Shown here: positions 39,348 to 47,205 of the stretch, piece by piece | Layout of the letters: each line of letters opens with the position of its first letter | Numbering within the stretch: the stretch's first letter is position 1 | Assembly: GCA_019739215.1 (NCBI GenBank) | Contig: JAHHDR010000001.1 | Coordinates: 62,001 to 126,000 of the forward strand | DNA from: Rhizobium sp. | Lineage (GTDB): Bacteria; Pseudomonadota; Alphaproteobacteria; Rhizobiales; Rhizobiaceae | Direction of reading: 5' to 3' | Length of the DNA: 64,000 nucleotides | The notes under the pieces: model-generated | Database searches by the model: none | What the model saw: only the letters and a program-made list of their open reading frames with translations | What the model was told of the DNA's origin: nothing | Translations under genes and position numbers: made by a program

Positions 39348-40601
39348 TTAATGGGCAACGGCGGCAGCGGCCGCTTCGTCGATCAGGCGACCGTTGCGGA
39401 AGCGGTCGAGGTTGAACGGCGCGTTGATGGCATGCGGTTCGTCGCGGGCGATCGTGTGGGCGAAGACATGGGCCGAGCCTGGCGTTGCCTTGAAGCCCCC
39501 GGTACCCCAGCCGCAGTTCACGTAGAGGCCCTTGACCGGCGTCTTGGACAGGATCGGCGAGCGGTCCGGCGTCACGTCGACGATGCCGCCCCAGGAGCGC
39601 ATCATCTTCATGCGCGTGAAAATCGGAAACATCTCGCAGATCGCATCGAGCGTGTGGTTGATGATATGCAGGCCGCCGGTCTGCGAATAGGACGCATATT
39701 GGTCAGTGCCGGCGCCGATGACGAGCTCACCCTTGTCCGACTGCGAAATATAGGCATGAACCGTGTTGGACATCACCACGCAGGGGAAGATCGGCTTGAT
39801 TGGCTCCGAGACCAGCGCCTGCAGCGGATAGGAGACGAGCGGTAGCTTGAGGCCGGCCATTTCCATGACGACCGAGGTATGTCCGGCAGCGACGACGCCG
39901 ACTTTCTTGGCGCCGATATAGCCCCTGGAGGTCTCGACGCCCTGCACGCCACCATCGGGGCCGCGGCGGATGCCGGTCACTTCGCAATTCTGAATGATGT
40001 GGACGCCGCGATCGGACGCGCCGCGGGCATAGCCCCAGGCGACCGCGTCATGGCGGGCCGTGCCGCCCTTGCGCTGCAGCGTGGCGCCGACGACGGGATA
40101 GCGTGCGGTCTTGGAAATGTTCAGCGGCGGGCAGTATTCCTTCGCCTCTTCCGGTGTGAGCCACTCGTTCTCGACGCCATTCAGCCGGTTGGCATGAATG
40201 TGGCGCTTGAGCACCTGCACGTCGTGGACATTGTGCGCCAGCATCATCACGCCGCGCGGCGAGTACATGACATTGTAATTGAAGTCCTGCGAGAGATTGT
40301 CCCAGAGCTTCAATGCATGGTTATAAAGACCCGCACTTTCGTCGTAGAGATAGTTGGAGCGGATGATCGTGGTGTTGCGGCCGGTATTGCCGCCGCCAAG
40401 CCAGCCCTTCTCGATGACGGCGATGTTGGTGATGCCGTGTTCCTTGGCGAGATAGTAGGCAGTGCCCAGGCCATGGCCGCCGGCACCGATGATGATGACG
40501 TCGTATTCAGACTTGGGCTCAGGCGAGGACCATTGCTTTTCCCACCCGCTGTGACCCCTCATCGCTTCACGGGCGACGGCGAAGACCGAGTATTTACGCA
40601 T
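39348..40601 (-). CDS. soxB: Sarcosine oxidase beta subunit
   Basis: A 417-residue flavin subunit carrying the oxidase site. The FAD-binding fold shows [20 protein letters not shown], then [20 protein letters not shown]. His184 in [14 protein letters not shown] is the position expected for covalent FMN attachment. The C-terminal [18 protein letters not shown] is standard. The ATG at 40601 gives the usual family start [13 protein letters not shown]. It heads the soxBDAG operon, divergent from rpsU with 267 bases between them. Confidence 0.95.
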   Translation of the reverse strand: MRKYSVFAVAREAMRGHSGWEKQWSSPEPKSEYDVIIIGAGGHGLGTAYYLAKEHGITNIAVIEKGWLGGGNTGRNTTIIRSNYLYDESAGLYNHALKLWDNLSQDFNYNVMYSPRGVMMLAHNVHDVQVLKRHIHANRLNGVENEWLTPEEAKEYCPPLNISKTARYPVVGATLQRKGGTARHDAVAWGYARGASDRGVHIIQNCEVTGIRRGPDGGVQGVETSRGYIGAKKVGVVAAGHTSVVMEMAGLKLPLVSYPLQALVSEPIKPIFPCVVMSNTVHAYISQSDKGELVIGAGTDQYASYSQTGGLHIINHTLDAICEMFPIFTRMKMMRSWGGIVDVTPDRSPILSKTPVKGLYVNCGWGTGGFKATPGSAHVFAHTIARDEPHAINAPFNLDRFRNGRLIDEAAAAAVAH

Positions 40602-40868
40602 CCGGGGACAACTCCATATCGTGGGGGCCGTTTGTTGTGGGGCAGGAAATCGCAAAAACCAAGGCGGCACAACGTTTCTTTTGCGACGCATTCGAGCGCG
40701 GACCCGCCAGCGAAATTTCCCGGAACCACAGGGCTTTGGGGACTGGACTTCGCCAGACTCATCTGCTATCTGCGTCACCCAATCGCTGGGCTCCGTGCCC
40801 GGCGCAGTTGCTTTTGACCGCTTCCTGATCCTGTTCGGGAGGCCAACTCGAGATAAGGACGGGTTCAC

Positions 40869-41099
40869 GTGCAGGTATTGGTTCGCGACAACAATGTTGA
40901 TCAGGCACTCCGCGCTCTGAAGAAAAAGATGCAGCGTGAGGGCATTTTCCGCGAAATGAAGATGCGTGACTACTATGAGAAGCCGTCCCAGAAGCGCGCC
41001 CGCGAAAAGGCGGAAGCCGTCCGCCGTGTCCGCAAGCTTGCGCGCAAGCGGATGCAGCGCGAAGGCCTGCTGCCCTCGACTCCTCGTCCGGCTCGGTGA
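40869..41099 (+). CDS. rpsU: Ribosomal protein bS21
   Basis: A 76-residue 30S subunit protein. [41 protein letters not shown] and the basic helix [15 protein letters not shown] are the S21 signature. The start is a GTG preceded by AAGGA. A strong terminator follows at 41136. Being divergent from soxB, its promoter must lie in the 267-base gap. Confidence 0.97.
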   Translation: MQVLVRDNNVDQALRALKKKMQREGIFREMKMRDYYEKPSQKRAREKAEAVRRVRKLARKRMQREGLLPSTPRPAR

Positions 41100-41135
41100 T
41101 CTGCCGTCCTTTTGACGAATTATGATGCATGTGTC

Positions 41136-41168
41136 GGCGGGGGCGATATAATTCGCCGCCGCCTTTTT
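41136..41168 (+). terminator. Rho-independent terminator after rpsU
   Basis: GGCGGGGGCGA (41136-41146) pairs with TCGCCGCCGCC (41153-41163) at 10 of 11 positions around a six-base loop, followed by TTTTT. It lies 37 bases past the rpsU stop. Confidence 0.88.
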
Positions 41169-41213
41169 GTTGCTTGGCCCGGAGTGGGGCGCTCCCCGGG
41201 AGTTGATGTAACC

Positions 41214-42116
41214 ATGACGAACATGTTGATCGCACGCGCGAATGATCCTGCAACGCCCGCCAGGACAGCAAGCCCCGCCAGGACCCTATCGCAACGTATC
41301 GGCACCCTGCTGTTGACGGCAACGCTTGCCACGGGCCTCGCCGCCTGCGGCACGACCGACACGACCGACACGATTCGCATCAACAAGGAACAGGGGACGA
41401 CCGAGAATATCGGCTCCCTGACGGAGGTGATCAGCGCCAATCCGTCCGATCCCGAAGGCTACAACACCCGCGGCTCAGCCTATGGCCGCGCCGGCCAGTT
41501 CGAGAACGCGCTCGATGACTTCAATCGCGCGCTCGAGCTCAACCCGCGCTATTATCAGGCCTATGCCAACCGGGCGCTGATCTACCGCAACCAGGGCAAG
41601 GCCGAACTGGCGCTCGCCGACTACAACACCGCCCTCAAGCTCTCGCCGCGCTACGACGTCGCCTTCATCGGCCGAGGCAACATCTACCGTCAGGCCGGCC
41701 AACTCGACGCTGCGATGAACGATTACAATCGCGCGATCGGCCTGGATACGACAGACCCCCGCGCCTACCACAATCGAGGCCTGATCTATCAGCTGCGTGG
41801 CAACCACGCCAAGGCGATCGACGACTTCTCGACTGCGATCTCGCTCTCGCCGAACTCGGCCGAGCCGTATAATGGCCGCGGCATTTCCTATGTCGCGACG
41901 AATGACGACGATAACGCGTTCTCGGATTTCAACACCGCCATCGCACTCGACGGCAAGCTCGCCGAATCCTGGGCGAACCAGGCGCTGGTCTACGAGCGCA
42001 AGGGCGACATGGCGCGGGCCTACAAGTCCTACACCTATGCGATGCGGCTCGATCCCAAGTACCAGCTCGCCAAGGATGGCGCGGCAAGGACCAGAACGGC
42101 GGTAGCGGCGAACTAG
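41214..42116 (+). CDS. Tetratricopeptide-repeat lipoprotein
   Basis: A 300-residue protein. The N-terminal region has a basic segment, a hydrophobic stretch and a lipobox (Leu-Ala-Ala-Cys in [13 protein letters not shown]), so it is probably an outer- or periplasmic-face lipoprotein. At least six tetratricopeptide repeats follow, with [21 protein letters not shown] style units of 34 residues. The repeats serve protein-protein contacts, and partners are unknown. The start at 41214 leaves a long N-region before the signal, which is typical of rhizobial versions. It follows rpsU after a terminator and is followed one base later by a DUF2254 gene. Confidence 0.85.
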   Translation: MTNMLIARANDPATPARTASPARTLSQRIGTLLLTATLATGLAACGTTDTTDTIRINKEQGTTENIGSLTEVISANPSDPEGYNTRGSAYGRAGQFENALDDFNRALELNPRYYQAYANRALIYRNQGKAELALADYNTALKLSPRYDVAFIGRGNIYRQAGQLDAAMNDYNRAIGLDTTDPRAYHNRGLIYQLRGNHAKAIDDFSTAISLSPNSAEPYNGRGISYVATNDDDNAFSDFNTAIALDGKLAESWANQALVYERKGDMARAYKSYTYAMRLDPKYQLAKDGAARTRTAVAAN

Positions 42117-42117
42117 C

Positions 42118-43398
42118 GTGAACAGGGCACTGTCCTCTCGCTGGCAGTGGCTGCTTTCCAGGGTCGTCCGCCGCATCTGGTTTCGAGCCAGCCTGTTCTC
42201 GCTCCTCGGGATTGCGACGGCGCTGCTGGCGATTGTTGCCAGCCCCTACATACCCGCCGATCTGCCGACCAAAATCGGCGCCGATGCCGTCGACAATATC
42301 CTCGGCATCATCGCATCCAGCATGCTGGCCGTCACGACCTTCTCGCTCAGCACAATGGTATCCGCCTACTCGGCAGCCACCACGAACGTGACGCCCCGTG
42401 CGACCACGCTGATCATGGAAGACTCCACGACGCAGAACGTTCTGTCGACCTTCATCGGCTCGTTCCTGTTCAGCCTGGTCGGTCTGGTCGCACTCAGCAC
42501 CGGCGCCTATGGCGGCCGTGGCCGTGTCATCCTCTTTGCCGCCACGATCCTGGTCATTGGCCTGATCGTGGTCACGCTGCTGCGGTGGATCGACCACCTC
42601 TCGCGGCTCGGCCGGGTGACGGAAACCACCGAACGGGTCGAGAAAGCAGCCATCGCCGCGATGCGCGCCCGGCGCGAGCGCCCCAATCTCGGCGGCAGGC
42701 CGCCGGAGAGCTCCTGGCACGAGCGACGCCCCGGTGCGATCCCGGTCCATGCTTCGACCATCGGCTACGTCCAGCATATCGACGTCGGCGCCTTGCAGAA
42801 ACTGGCGGAGGCGGCCGGCGGCGATATTCTGGTTGCGGTACTTCCTGGAACATTCGTCGGTCCCACGCAGCCGATCGCCTGGATGCCGGGCAAGGCTGAC
42901 GCGGATATCGATGCCCTCGGCGAGTGCTTTTCGATCGCCGACGTGCGCTCCTTCGACCAGGATCCGCGCTTTGGCGCCTGCGTGCTCGCCGAGATCGCCT
43001 CGCGGGCGCTGTCGCCGGCCATCAACGATCCGGGCACGGCCATCGATGTGATCGGCCGTGCCGTTCGGGTCGTGTCCGTCTGGGCGGAACCGTCCGAGGC
43101 AGCCGGCGAGGACGTCATGTTTCCCAATGTCTACGTTCCCAGCCTCGCGCTCGCTGACATCTTCGACGACCTTTTTACGCCGATCGCACGCGATGGCGCC
43201 GCCATCGTCGAAGTGCAGTTGCGACTGCAGAAGGGCTTGAGGGCTCTGGCCCAATCGGGGGATCGCCGGTTCCTCGAGAACGCCCAGCGCCACTCCCGTT
43301 CAGCGCTCGAGCGCGCCGAACAGGGGCTGGCTATCACGCAGGACAAGGAACGCGTCAGCACGGTCGCACGCGAGATCGCCGACATGGCGCGCGGCTGA
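42118..43398 (+). CDS. DUF2254 family membrane protein
   Basis: A 426-residue protein of unknown function. Four hydrophobic segments lie in the first ~165 residues (SLFSLLGIATALLAIVAS, ILGIIASSMLAVTTFSLS, TFIGSFLFSLVGLVALS, ILFAATILVIGLIVVTLL), then a large soluble C-terminal domain. ALSPAINDPGTAIDVIGR is a diagnostic DUF2254 motif. The GTG start lies one base after the lipoprotein stop, so the two are co-translated. The fold suggests a membrane-anchored signalling or transport accessory. Confidence 0.8.
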   Translation: MNRALSSRWQWLLSRVVRRIWFRASLFSLLGIATALLAIVASPYIPADLPTKIGADAVDNILGIIASSMLAVTTFSLSTMVSAYSAATTNVTPRATTLIMEDSTTQNVLSTFIGSFLFSLVGLVALSTGAYGGRGRVILFAATILVIGLIVVTLLRWIDHLSRLGRVTETTERVEKAAIAAMRARRERPNLGGRPPESSWHERRPGAIPVHASTIGYVQHIDVGALQKLAEAAGGDILVAVLPGTFVGPTQPIAWMPGKADADIDALGECFSIADVRSFDQDPRFGACVLAEIASRALSPAINDPGTAIDVIGRAVRVVSVWAEPSEAAGEDVMFPNVYVPSLALADIFDDLFTPIARDGAAIVEVQLRLQKGLRALAQSGDRRFLENAQRHSRSALERAEQGLAITQDKERVSTVAREIADMARG

Positions 43399-43480
43399 AC
43401 GCGGCGGCGCCCTGACGCAATCAACAGGCGCCTCGTCATGAAGCGTTGCCGTCGTATCAAATCAGCATGGAGAACATGAC

Positions 43481-44554
43481 ATGGCCCGAAAGCAGGATGT
43501 GATCGTCATCGGAGGGGGCATCATCGGAGCCTCGATCGCATGGCACCTGACCCGCGGCGGCGCAACGGTACGCCTGGTCGCCGAGCAGGTCGGCGGCGTC
43601 GCAACGCCGACATCCTTCGCCTGGATCAATGCCAGTTGGGGCAACCCCGAGCCCTATTACCGGCTCCGCACCCGCTCGATCGAGGAATGGCAGCGGCTGG
43701 CCGCCGACGTGGCGGACCTGCAGCTTTCCGAATGCGGCGGCCTCTGCTGGGACCTCCCGCCCAACGAACTGCGCCGCTTCGCGAGCGAACATCGCAACTG
43801 GGGCTATGATATCCGCGAGGTCTCCGCGAAAGAAGCCGCCACACTGGAGCCCGCCGTCAAGACCTTGCCTGACCTCGCCGTCCACGCCCGCCACGAGGCC
43901 GCGGCCGAGCCTGTCGCCGCGACACGGGCACTGATCCGCAGCGCCTTGGCCGGCGGCATGGAACTGCTGGAAGGCGTCAGAATCATCGGATTGGAAGCGA
44001 CGGAAGGCAGGATGACCGGGGTGCGGACGGAGACCGCCTTCCTTGGCGCGGACCGGATCGTGGTTGCCGGTGGCGCGGACACGGCCAGGCTCGCCGCCAC
44101 GCTCGGCATCACCATCCCTGTTGAGGCGCCGCCCGGCTTGATCGTGCACTCCAAGCCGGTGCCGAAGATGCTGAACGGACTCGTCATCGCCACGGAACTG
44201 CATGTCCGCCAGACGCAGGAAGGCCGCATCATCGCCGGCAGCGACTTCGGCGGCACGGACCCCGGCAGCGACCCGGATGGCGCGGCGAAGGACCTGTTCG
44301 ACAAGGTCAGGGCCTTCCTGAAAGGCGGCGACGCGCTGGAGATGGACTTTCATACGGTCGGCTATCGCCCGACGCCGATCGACGGCTTTCCGATCGTCGG
44401 GGAAGTGGCCGGCGTCGATGGGCTCTACCTCGCGGTAACGCATTCCGGCATCACCCTGGCCCCCGCCATCGGCCGTTTCGCGGCGGATGAAATCCTCACC
44501 GGCGAGAAACAGCCGTTGTTCGCGCCCTACCGCCTGTCACGTTTTGAAGGCTGA
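43481..44554 (+). CDS. FAD-dependent oxidoreductase (D-amino-acid-oxidase/DadA family)
   Basis: A 357-residue flavoenzyme. The FAD-binding motif VIVIGGGIIGASIAWHLTRGG begins at residue 8. The C-terminal part reads GYRPTPIDGFPIVGEVAGVDGLYLAVTHSGITLAPA, which is standard for the DAO fold. Substrates are likely amines or amino acids, but the active-site residues do not show which. Stands alone, 80 bases after DUF2254 and 240 bases before the oxidase cluster. Confidence 0.85.
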   Translation: MARKQDVIVIGGGIIGASIAWHLTRGGATVRLVAEQVGGVATPTSFAWINASWGNPEPYYRLRTRSIEEWQRLAADVADLQLSECGGLCWDLPPNELRRFASEHRNWGYDIREVSAKEAATLEPAVKTLPDLAVHARHEAAAEPVAATRALIRSALAGGMELLEGVRIIGLEATEGRMTGVRTETAFLGADRIVVAGGADTARLAATLGITIPVEAPPGLIVHSKPVPKMLNGLVIATELHVRQTQEGRIIAGSDFGGTDPGSDPDGAAKDLFDKVRAFLKGGDALEMDFHTVGYRPTPIDGFPIVGEVAGVDGLYLAVTHSGITLAPAIGRFAADEILTGEKQPLFAPYRLSRFEG

Positions 44555-44795
44555 GGCGCCCACGTCCCCGGGCATGGGAACCAGAAGCCGGCGTGCGCAG
44601 TTTCACCCTTTGGCGATGGCAAGGCGGGGGTGATCGAATGTCTGCATATGAGGGAAGTCGGCTTGCGTCACGCCTGCCAGACGACCTAATATCCCGATGC
44701 GAACGGATCGCATGTGTGATCCGCAGCGCCATGGAGGACGGTCCCGCATCCGCGGGAACCATGCGGCGCGGCGGGTTCGTCAGGGAGGAGCGCCC

Positions 44796-45515
44796 ATGCC
44801 CGTCGATCTCCTGAACGGCATCTATTGCGGGCCCGCCCCGGATCCGATGACGATCTGGCTGCGCTGGAACCTCGATCCGGTCCTGCTGACGGGCCTCGCC
44901 GTGGCGGCACTCCTGTTGCGGCGATCGATAACAGGTGTGTCGGCGATCCTGGTCCTGGCGGTGGCCTTTGTGTCGCCGCTCTGCGCGCTCTCGGCATCCC
45001 TGTTCTCCGCAAGGGTGGTGCATCACGTGCTGCTGATCGCGGTCGCGGCGCCGATGCTGGCGATGGCCCGACCCGCCAGAAAGCCTGTTTCCTCCGCCGT
45101 TGCGTTCGTGCCGTCGGTTCTCGCCCTATGGATTTGGCACCTGCCCGCGGCCTATGACCTCGCCTTGTCCAACATCGCCGTCTACTGGATCATGCAACTG
45201 ACGCTGCTCGGCACGGCATTCATGTACTGGCAGGCGGCGTTCCACCGGCAGTTGGGCTTGCACGGGCCGCTCCTGATCCTTGCGGGCTACATGCAGATGG
45301 CGCTGCTCGGCGCGATCCTGACCTTTGCCCCCTTTCCACTCTACGCCATCCATGCCGTCGCACCGCTCGCCTGGAGTTTTTCGGCGCTGGCCGACCAGCA
45401 ACTCGGCGGCCTGATCATGTGGGTACCGGCGGGTCTGCCATTCATGCTGTTCGGCGGATTGCTGGCGCACAGGCGCTGGAACGCGCTCTCCCGGCAATCC
45501 GGGCAACCTGCATGA
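44796..45515 (+). CDS. ctaG: Cytochrome c oxidase assembly protein, CtaG_caa3 family
   Basis: A 239-residue polytopic membrane protein that helps assemble the oxidase copper site in caa3-type systems. Repeated hydrophobic spans are interspersed with conserved histidines: SARVVHHVLLIAVAAPML, ALWIWHLPAAYDLAL, FHRQLGLHGPLLILAGYMQM, AIHAVAPLAWSFSALADQQLGGLIMWVP. The ATG at 44796 follows AGGGAGGAG. The stop overlaps the next start as ATGA. It is unrelated in sequence to the Cox11-type CtaG. Confidence 0.85.
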   Translation: MPVDLLNGIYCGPAPDPMTIWLRWNLDPVLLTGLAVAALLLRRSITGVSAILVLAVAFVSPLCALSASLFSARVVHHVLLIAVAAPMLAMARPARKPVSSAVAFVPSVLALWIWHLPAAYDLALSNIAVYWIMQLTLLGTAFMYWQAAFHRQLGLHGPLLILAGYMQMALLGAILTFAPFPLYAIHAVAPLAWSFSALADQQLGGLIMWVPAGLPFMLFGGLLAHRRWNALSRQSGQPA

Positions 45516-46024
45516 TCGGCTCGCTCGCCCCCGTCATCCCGCATATCAAGGCGCTCCACATCGTTATGCTCGCCCTGTGGTGCGCCGGGCTCTTTGCCCT
45601 GCCCATGATGCTGGCAAGGCACGATCCCGCCGTCGGCCAGGCGGACTATGCCCGCATCCGGAAGGCCACGCATTACGGCTACATCATGGTCGTCACGCCC
45701 GCGGCGCTGGTCGCCATCATCTCGGGAACGGCGCTGGTCTTCCTCCGCGAGGCGTTCGTGCCCTGGATGTTCGCCAAGCTGGTCTTCGTGGCGGTGCTCG
45801 TCGCATTCCATGCCTGGGTCGGCCACGTCCTCGTCACGGTGGCGGAAACGGAGGGCATCCACAATCCGCCCCGCGCCTGGCTGCCGTCGCTGCTCCTCGC
45901 CACGGCAATCCTCGCGATCCTGACGCTGGTTCTCGCAAAACCCGAGCTGGAAACCATCGCCTTTCCGCAATGGCTGACCGAGCCTGGGGACAGTCAGCTC
46001 CCCTTTGACGTTCCCAGACGATAG
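45512..46024 (+). CDS. CopD/HemJ-like membrane protein
   Basis: A 170-residue protein with about four hydrophobic spans. IKALHIVMLALWCAGLFALPMMLARH near the start resembles the HemJ/CopD family, and the later ATHYGYIMVVTPAALVAIISG and AFHAWVGHVLV keep conserved histidines. CopD relatives move copper and HemJ relatives act in haem synthesis. In this oxidase cluster either would make sense. ATGA-coupled to ctaG, and its end overlaps the convergent DUF2231 gene by 31 bases. Confidence 0.7.
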   Translation: MIGSLAPVIPHIKALHIVMLALWCAGLFALPMMLARHDPAVGQADYARIRKATHYGYIMVVTPAALVAIISGTALVFLREAFVPWMFAKLVFVAVLVAFHAWVGHVLVTVAETEGIHNPPRAWLPSLLLATAILAILTLVLAKPELETIAFPQWLTEPGDSQLPFDVPRR

Positions 46025-46509
46025 TCGAAGACGAGTTTTCCGCCATGCCAGCCCGTTGCCATCACCACCAGCACATTGAAGCCCGACAGCAGGATGCCAT
46101 AGGGCAGCACCGCCGTCTCATAGCCGTTGAGCCGGAAGCCCCAGTTGGTGCCGAGCAGCGACAGAAGCAGCACCGCGATGACGGCATGGGTCCAGGCCGG
46201 CGCACGGATGCGGATGCCGGGCACGAGCAGGAGCTCGGCCGCCCCGGTCGCCGCCGCCCCGAGGCCGAACAGGAAGGCCGTGCCGGCGGCCCAGACGGCG
46301 GCCCGCGCCCAGAACACCTCGCCGCTGAACCAGTAGAGCGCGTCGGCGCCGAATGTACAGAATGTCAGTGCGATCGGAAATGCCACGCTCATCGCATGCA
46401 GCGGATGGCCCCATACCCCGACGATCGTTTCGGTCTCGCCGTAGCTCGGGTGCTGCTCGATCGGATCGACGAGATCGTCACCCTGGTCCTTTACCATTTT
46501 CTGCGTCAT
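45994..46509 (-). CDS. DUF2231 family membrane protein
   Basis: A 171-residue membrane protein of the DUF2231 family, with four hydrophobic spans (MSVAFPIALTFCTFGADALYW, AAVWAAGTAFLFGLGAAATG, HAVIAVLLLSLLGT, LLSGFNVLVVMATGWHG) and the conserved GHPLHAMSVAFPIAL. It opposes the flanking oxidase genes in direction. Its start at 46509 lies in front of, or within, the coxB gene, so the two are head to head with no gap. A second in-frame ATG lies at 46497. Function unknown; such proteins often accompany oxidase genes. Confidence 0.75.
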   Translation of the reverse strand: MTQKMVKDQGDDLVDPIEQHPSYGETETIVGVWGHPLHAMSVAFPIALTFCTFGADALYWFSGEVFWARAAVWAAGTAFLFGLGAAATGAAELLLVPGIRIRAPAWTHAVIAVLLLSLLGTNWGFRLNGYETAVLPYGILLSGFNVLVVMATGWHGGKLVFDYRLGTSKGS

Positions 46510-47205
46510 TCCCGCCGCCTTCTGTCCTGGATCACCTGCGCAACAACGCTTCCGCTGCTGTCCGGTTGCGCAAAATCATTGTCGACCGTCGATCCGGCAG
46601 GGCCCGCGGCAGACACGATCGCAACCTTGTGGTGGGTCATGTTCGCCGGAGCGGTGCTGATCTTCCTTCTCGTGATGGCGCTGCTCGGCTTTGCTTTCCG
46701 GCCGCGCACAGCATCCGAACGGCCCCGCGCCGCCCATCGGCAGGAGCGTGTCTGGATCATCGGCTTCGGGCTGGTCTTCTCGCTTGTCATTCTCGCCATG
46801 CTCCTAGCCTACGGTATCGTCACCGGCGAGCGGCTGCTGCCGCGACCAGGGCCGGACGTCGTGAGCGTCGGCGCCAACGGCAGGCAGTGGGCCTGGACCT
46901 TCACCTATGCCGATGCGCCGGGCCGCGTCACCGAAGGCGTCCTCCACATTCCCGCCGGCCGCCCCGTCGATGTTGCGATCACCACCGACGACGTGATCCA
47001 CAGCTTCTGGGTGCCGCGCCTGGCAGGCAAGCTAGACGCTATTCCCGGTCATGTGAACACCTTGCGCATCGAAGCGTGGCAACCGGGCGAATATGCCGGC
47101 CTGGGTTCGGAATTCAACGGCAGCGGCTATCAGGGACACAGGTTCCTTGTCGTCGCGCATGATACGGCGGGCTGGGATGCCTTCCTCAAGGGAGACGCAC
47201 CATGA
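46450..47205 (+). CDS. coxB: Haem-copper oxidase subunit II lacking the CuA ligands
   Basis: Subunit II of a haem-copper oxidase. A lipobox (LPLLSGCAKS) is followed by two membrane spans (IATLWWVMFAGAVLIFLLVMA and VWIIGFGLVFSLVILAM) and a cupredoxin domain (NGRQWAWTFTYAD, DVIHSFWVPRLAGKLDAIPG). The CuA loop, usually Gly-x-Cys-x-Glu-x-Cys-Gly-x3-His, reads GLGSEFNGSGYQGH: the two cysteines are Gly (47104-47106) and Asn (47116-47118), and the ligand Met is Leu. Electrons cannot enter by CuA, so it may be a quinol oxidase or accept them otherwise. The start is uncertain. No ATG fits. The GTG at 46450 is used here but overlaps the divergent DUF2231 gene by 60 bases. CTG at 46501 gives a better signal peptide. 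Confidence 0.75.
   Translation: MLLDRIDEIVTLVLYHFLRHSRRLLSWITCATTLPLLSGCAKSLSTVDPAGPAADTIATLWWVMFAGAVLIFLLVMALLGFAFRPRTASERPRAAHRQERVWIIGFGLVFSLVILAMLLAYGIVTGERLLPRPGPDVVSVGANGRQWAWTFTYADAPGRVTEGVLHIPAGRPVDVAITTDDVIHSFWVPRLAGKLDAIPGHVNTLRIEAWQPGEYAGLGSEFNGSGYQGHRFLVVAHDTAGWDAFLKGDAP

Noticed and set aside
40602..40868. Riboswitch upstream of the sox operon
   Set aside because: I looked for a glycine-type aptamer and could not fold one; the gap is explained by divergent promoters.
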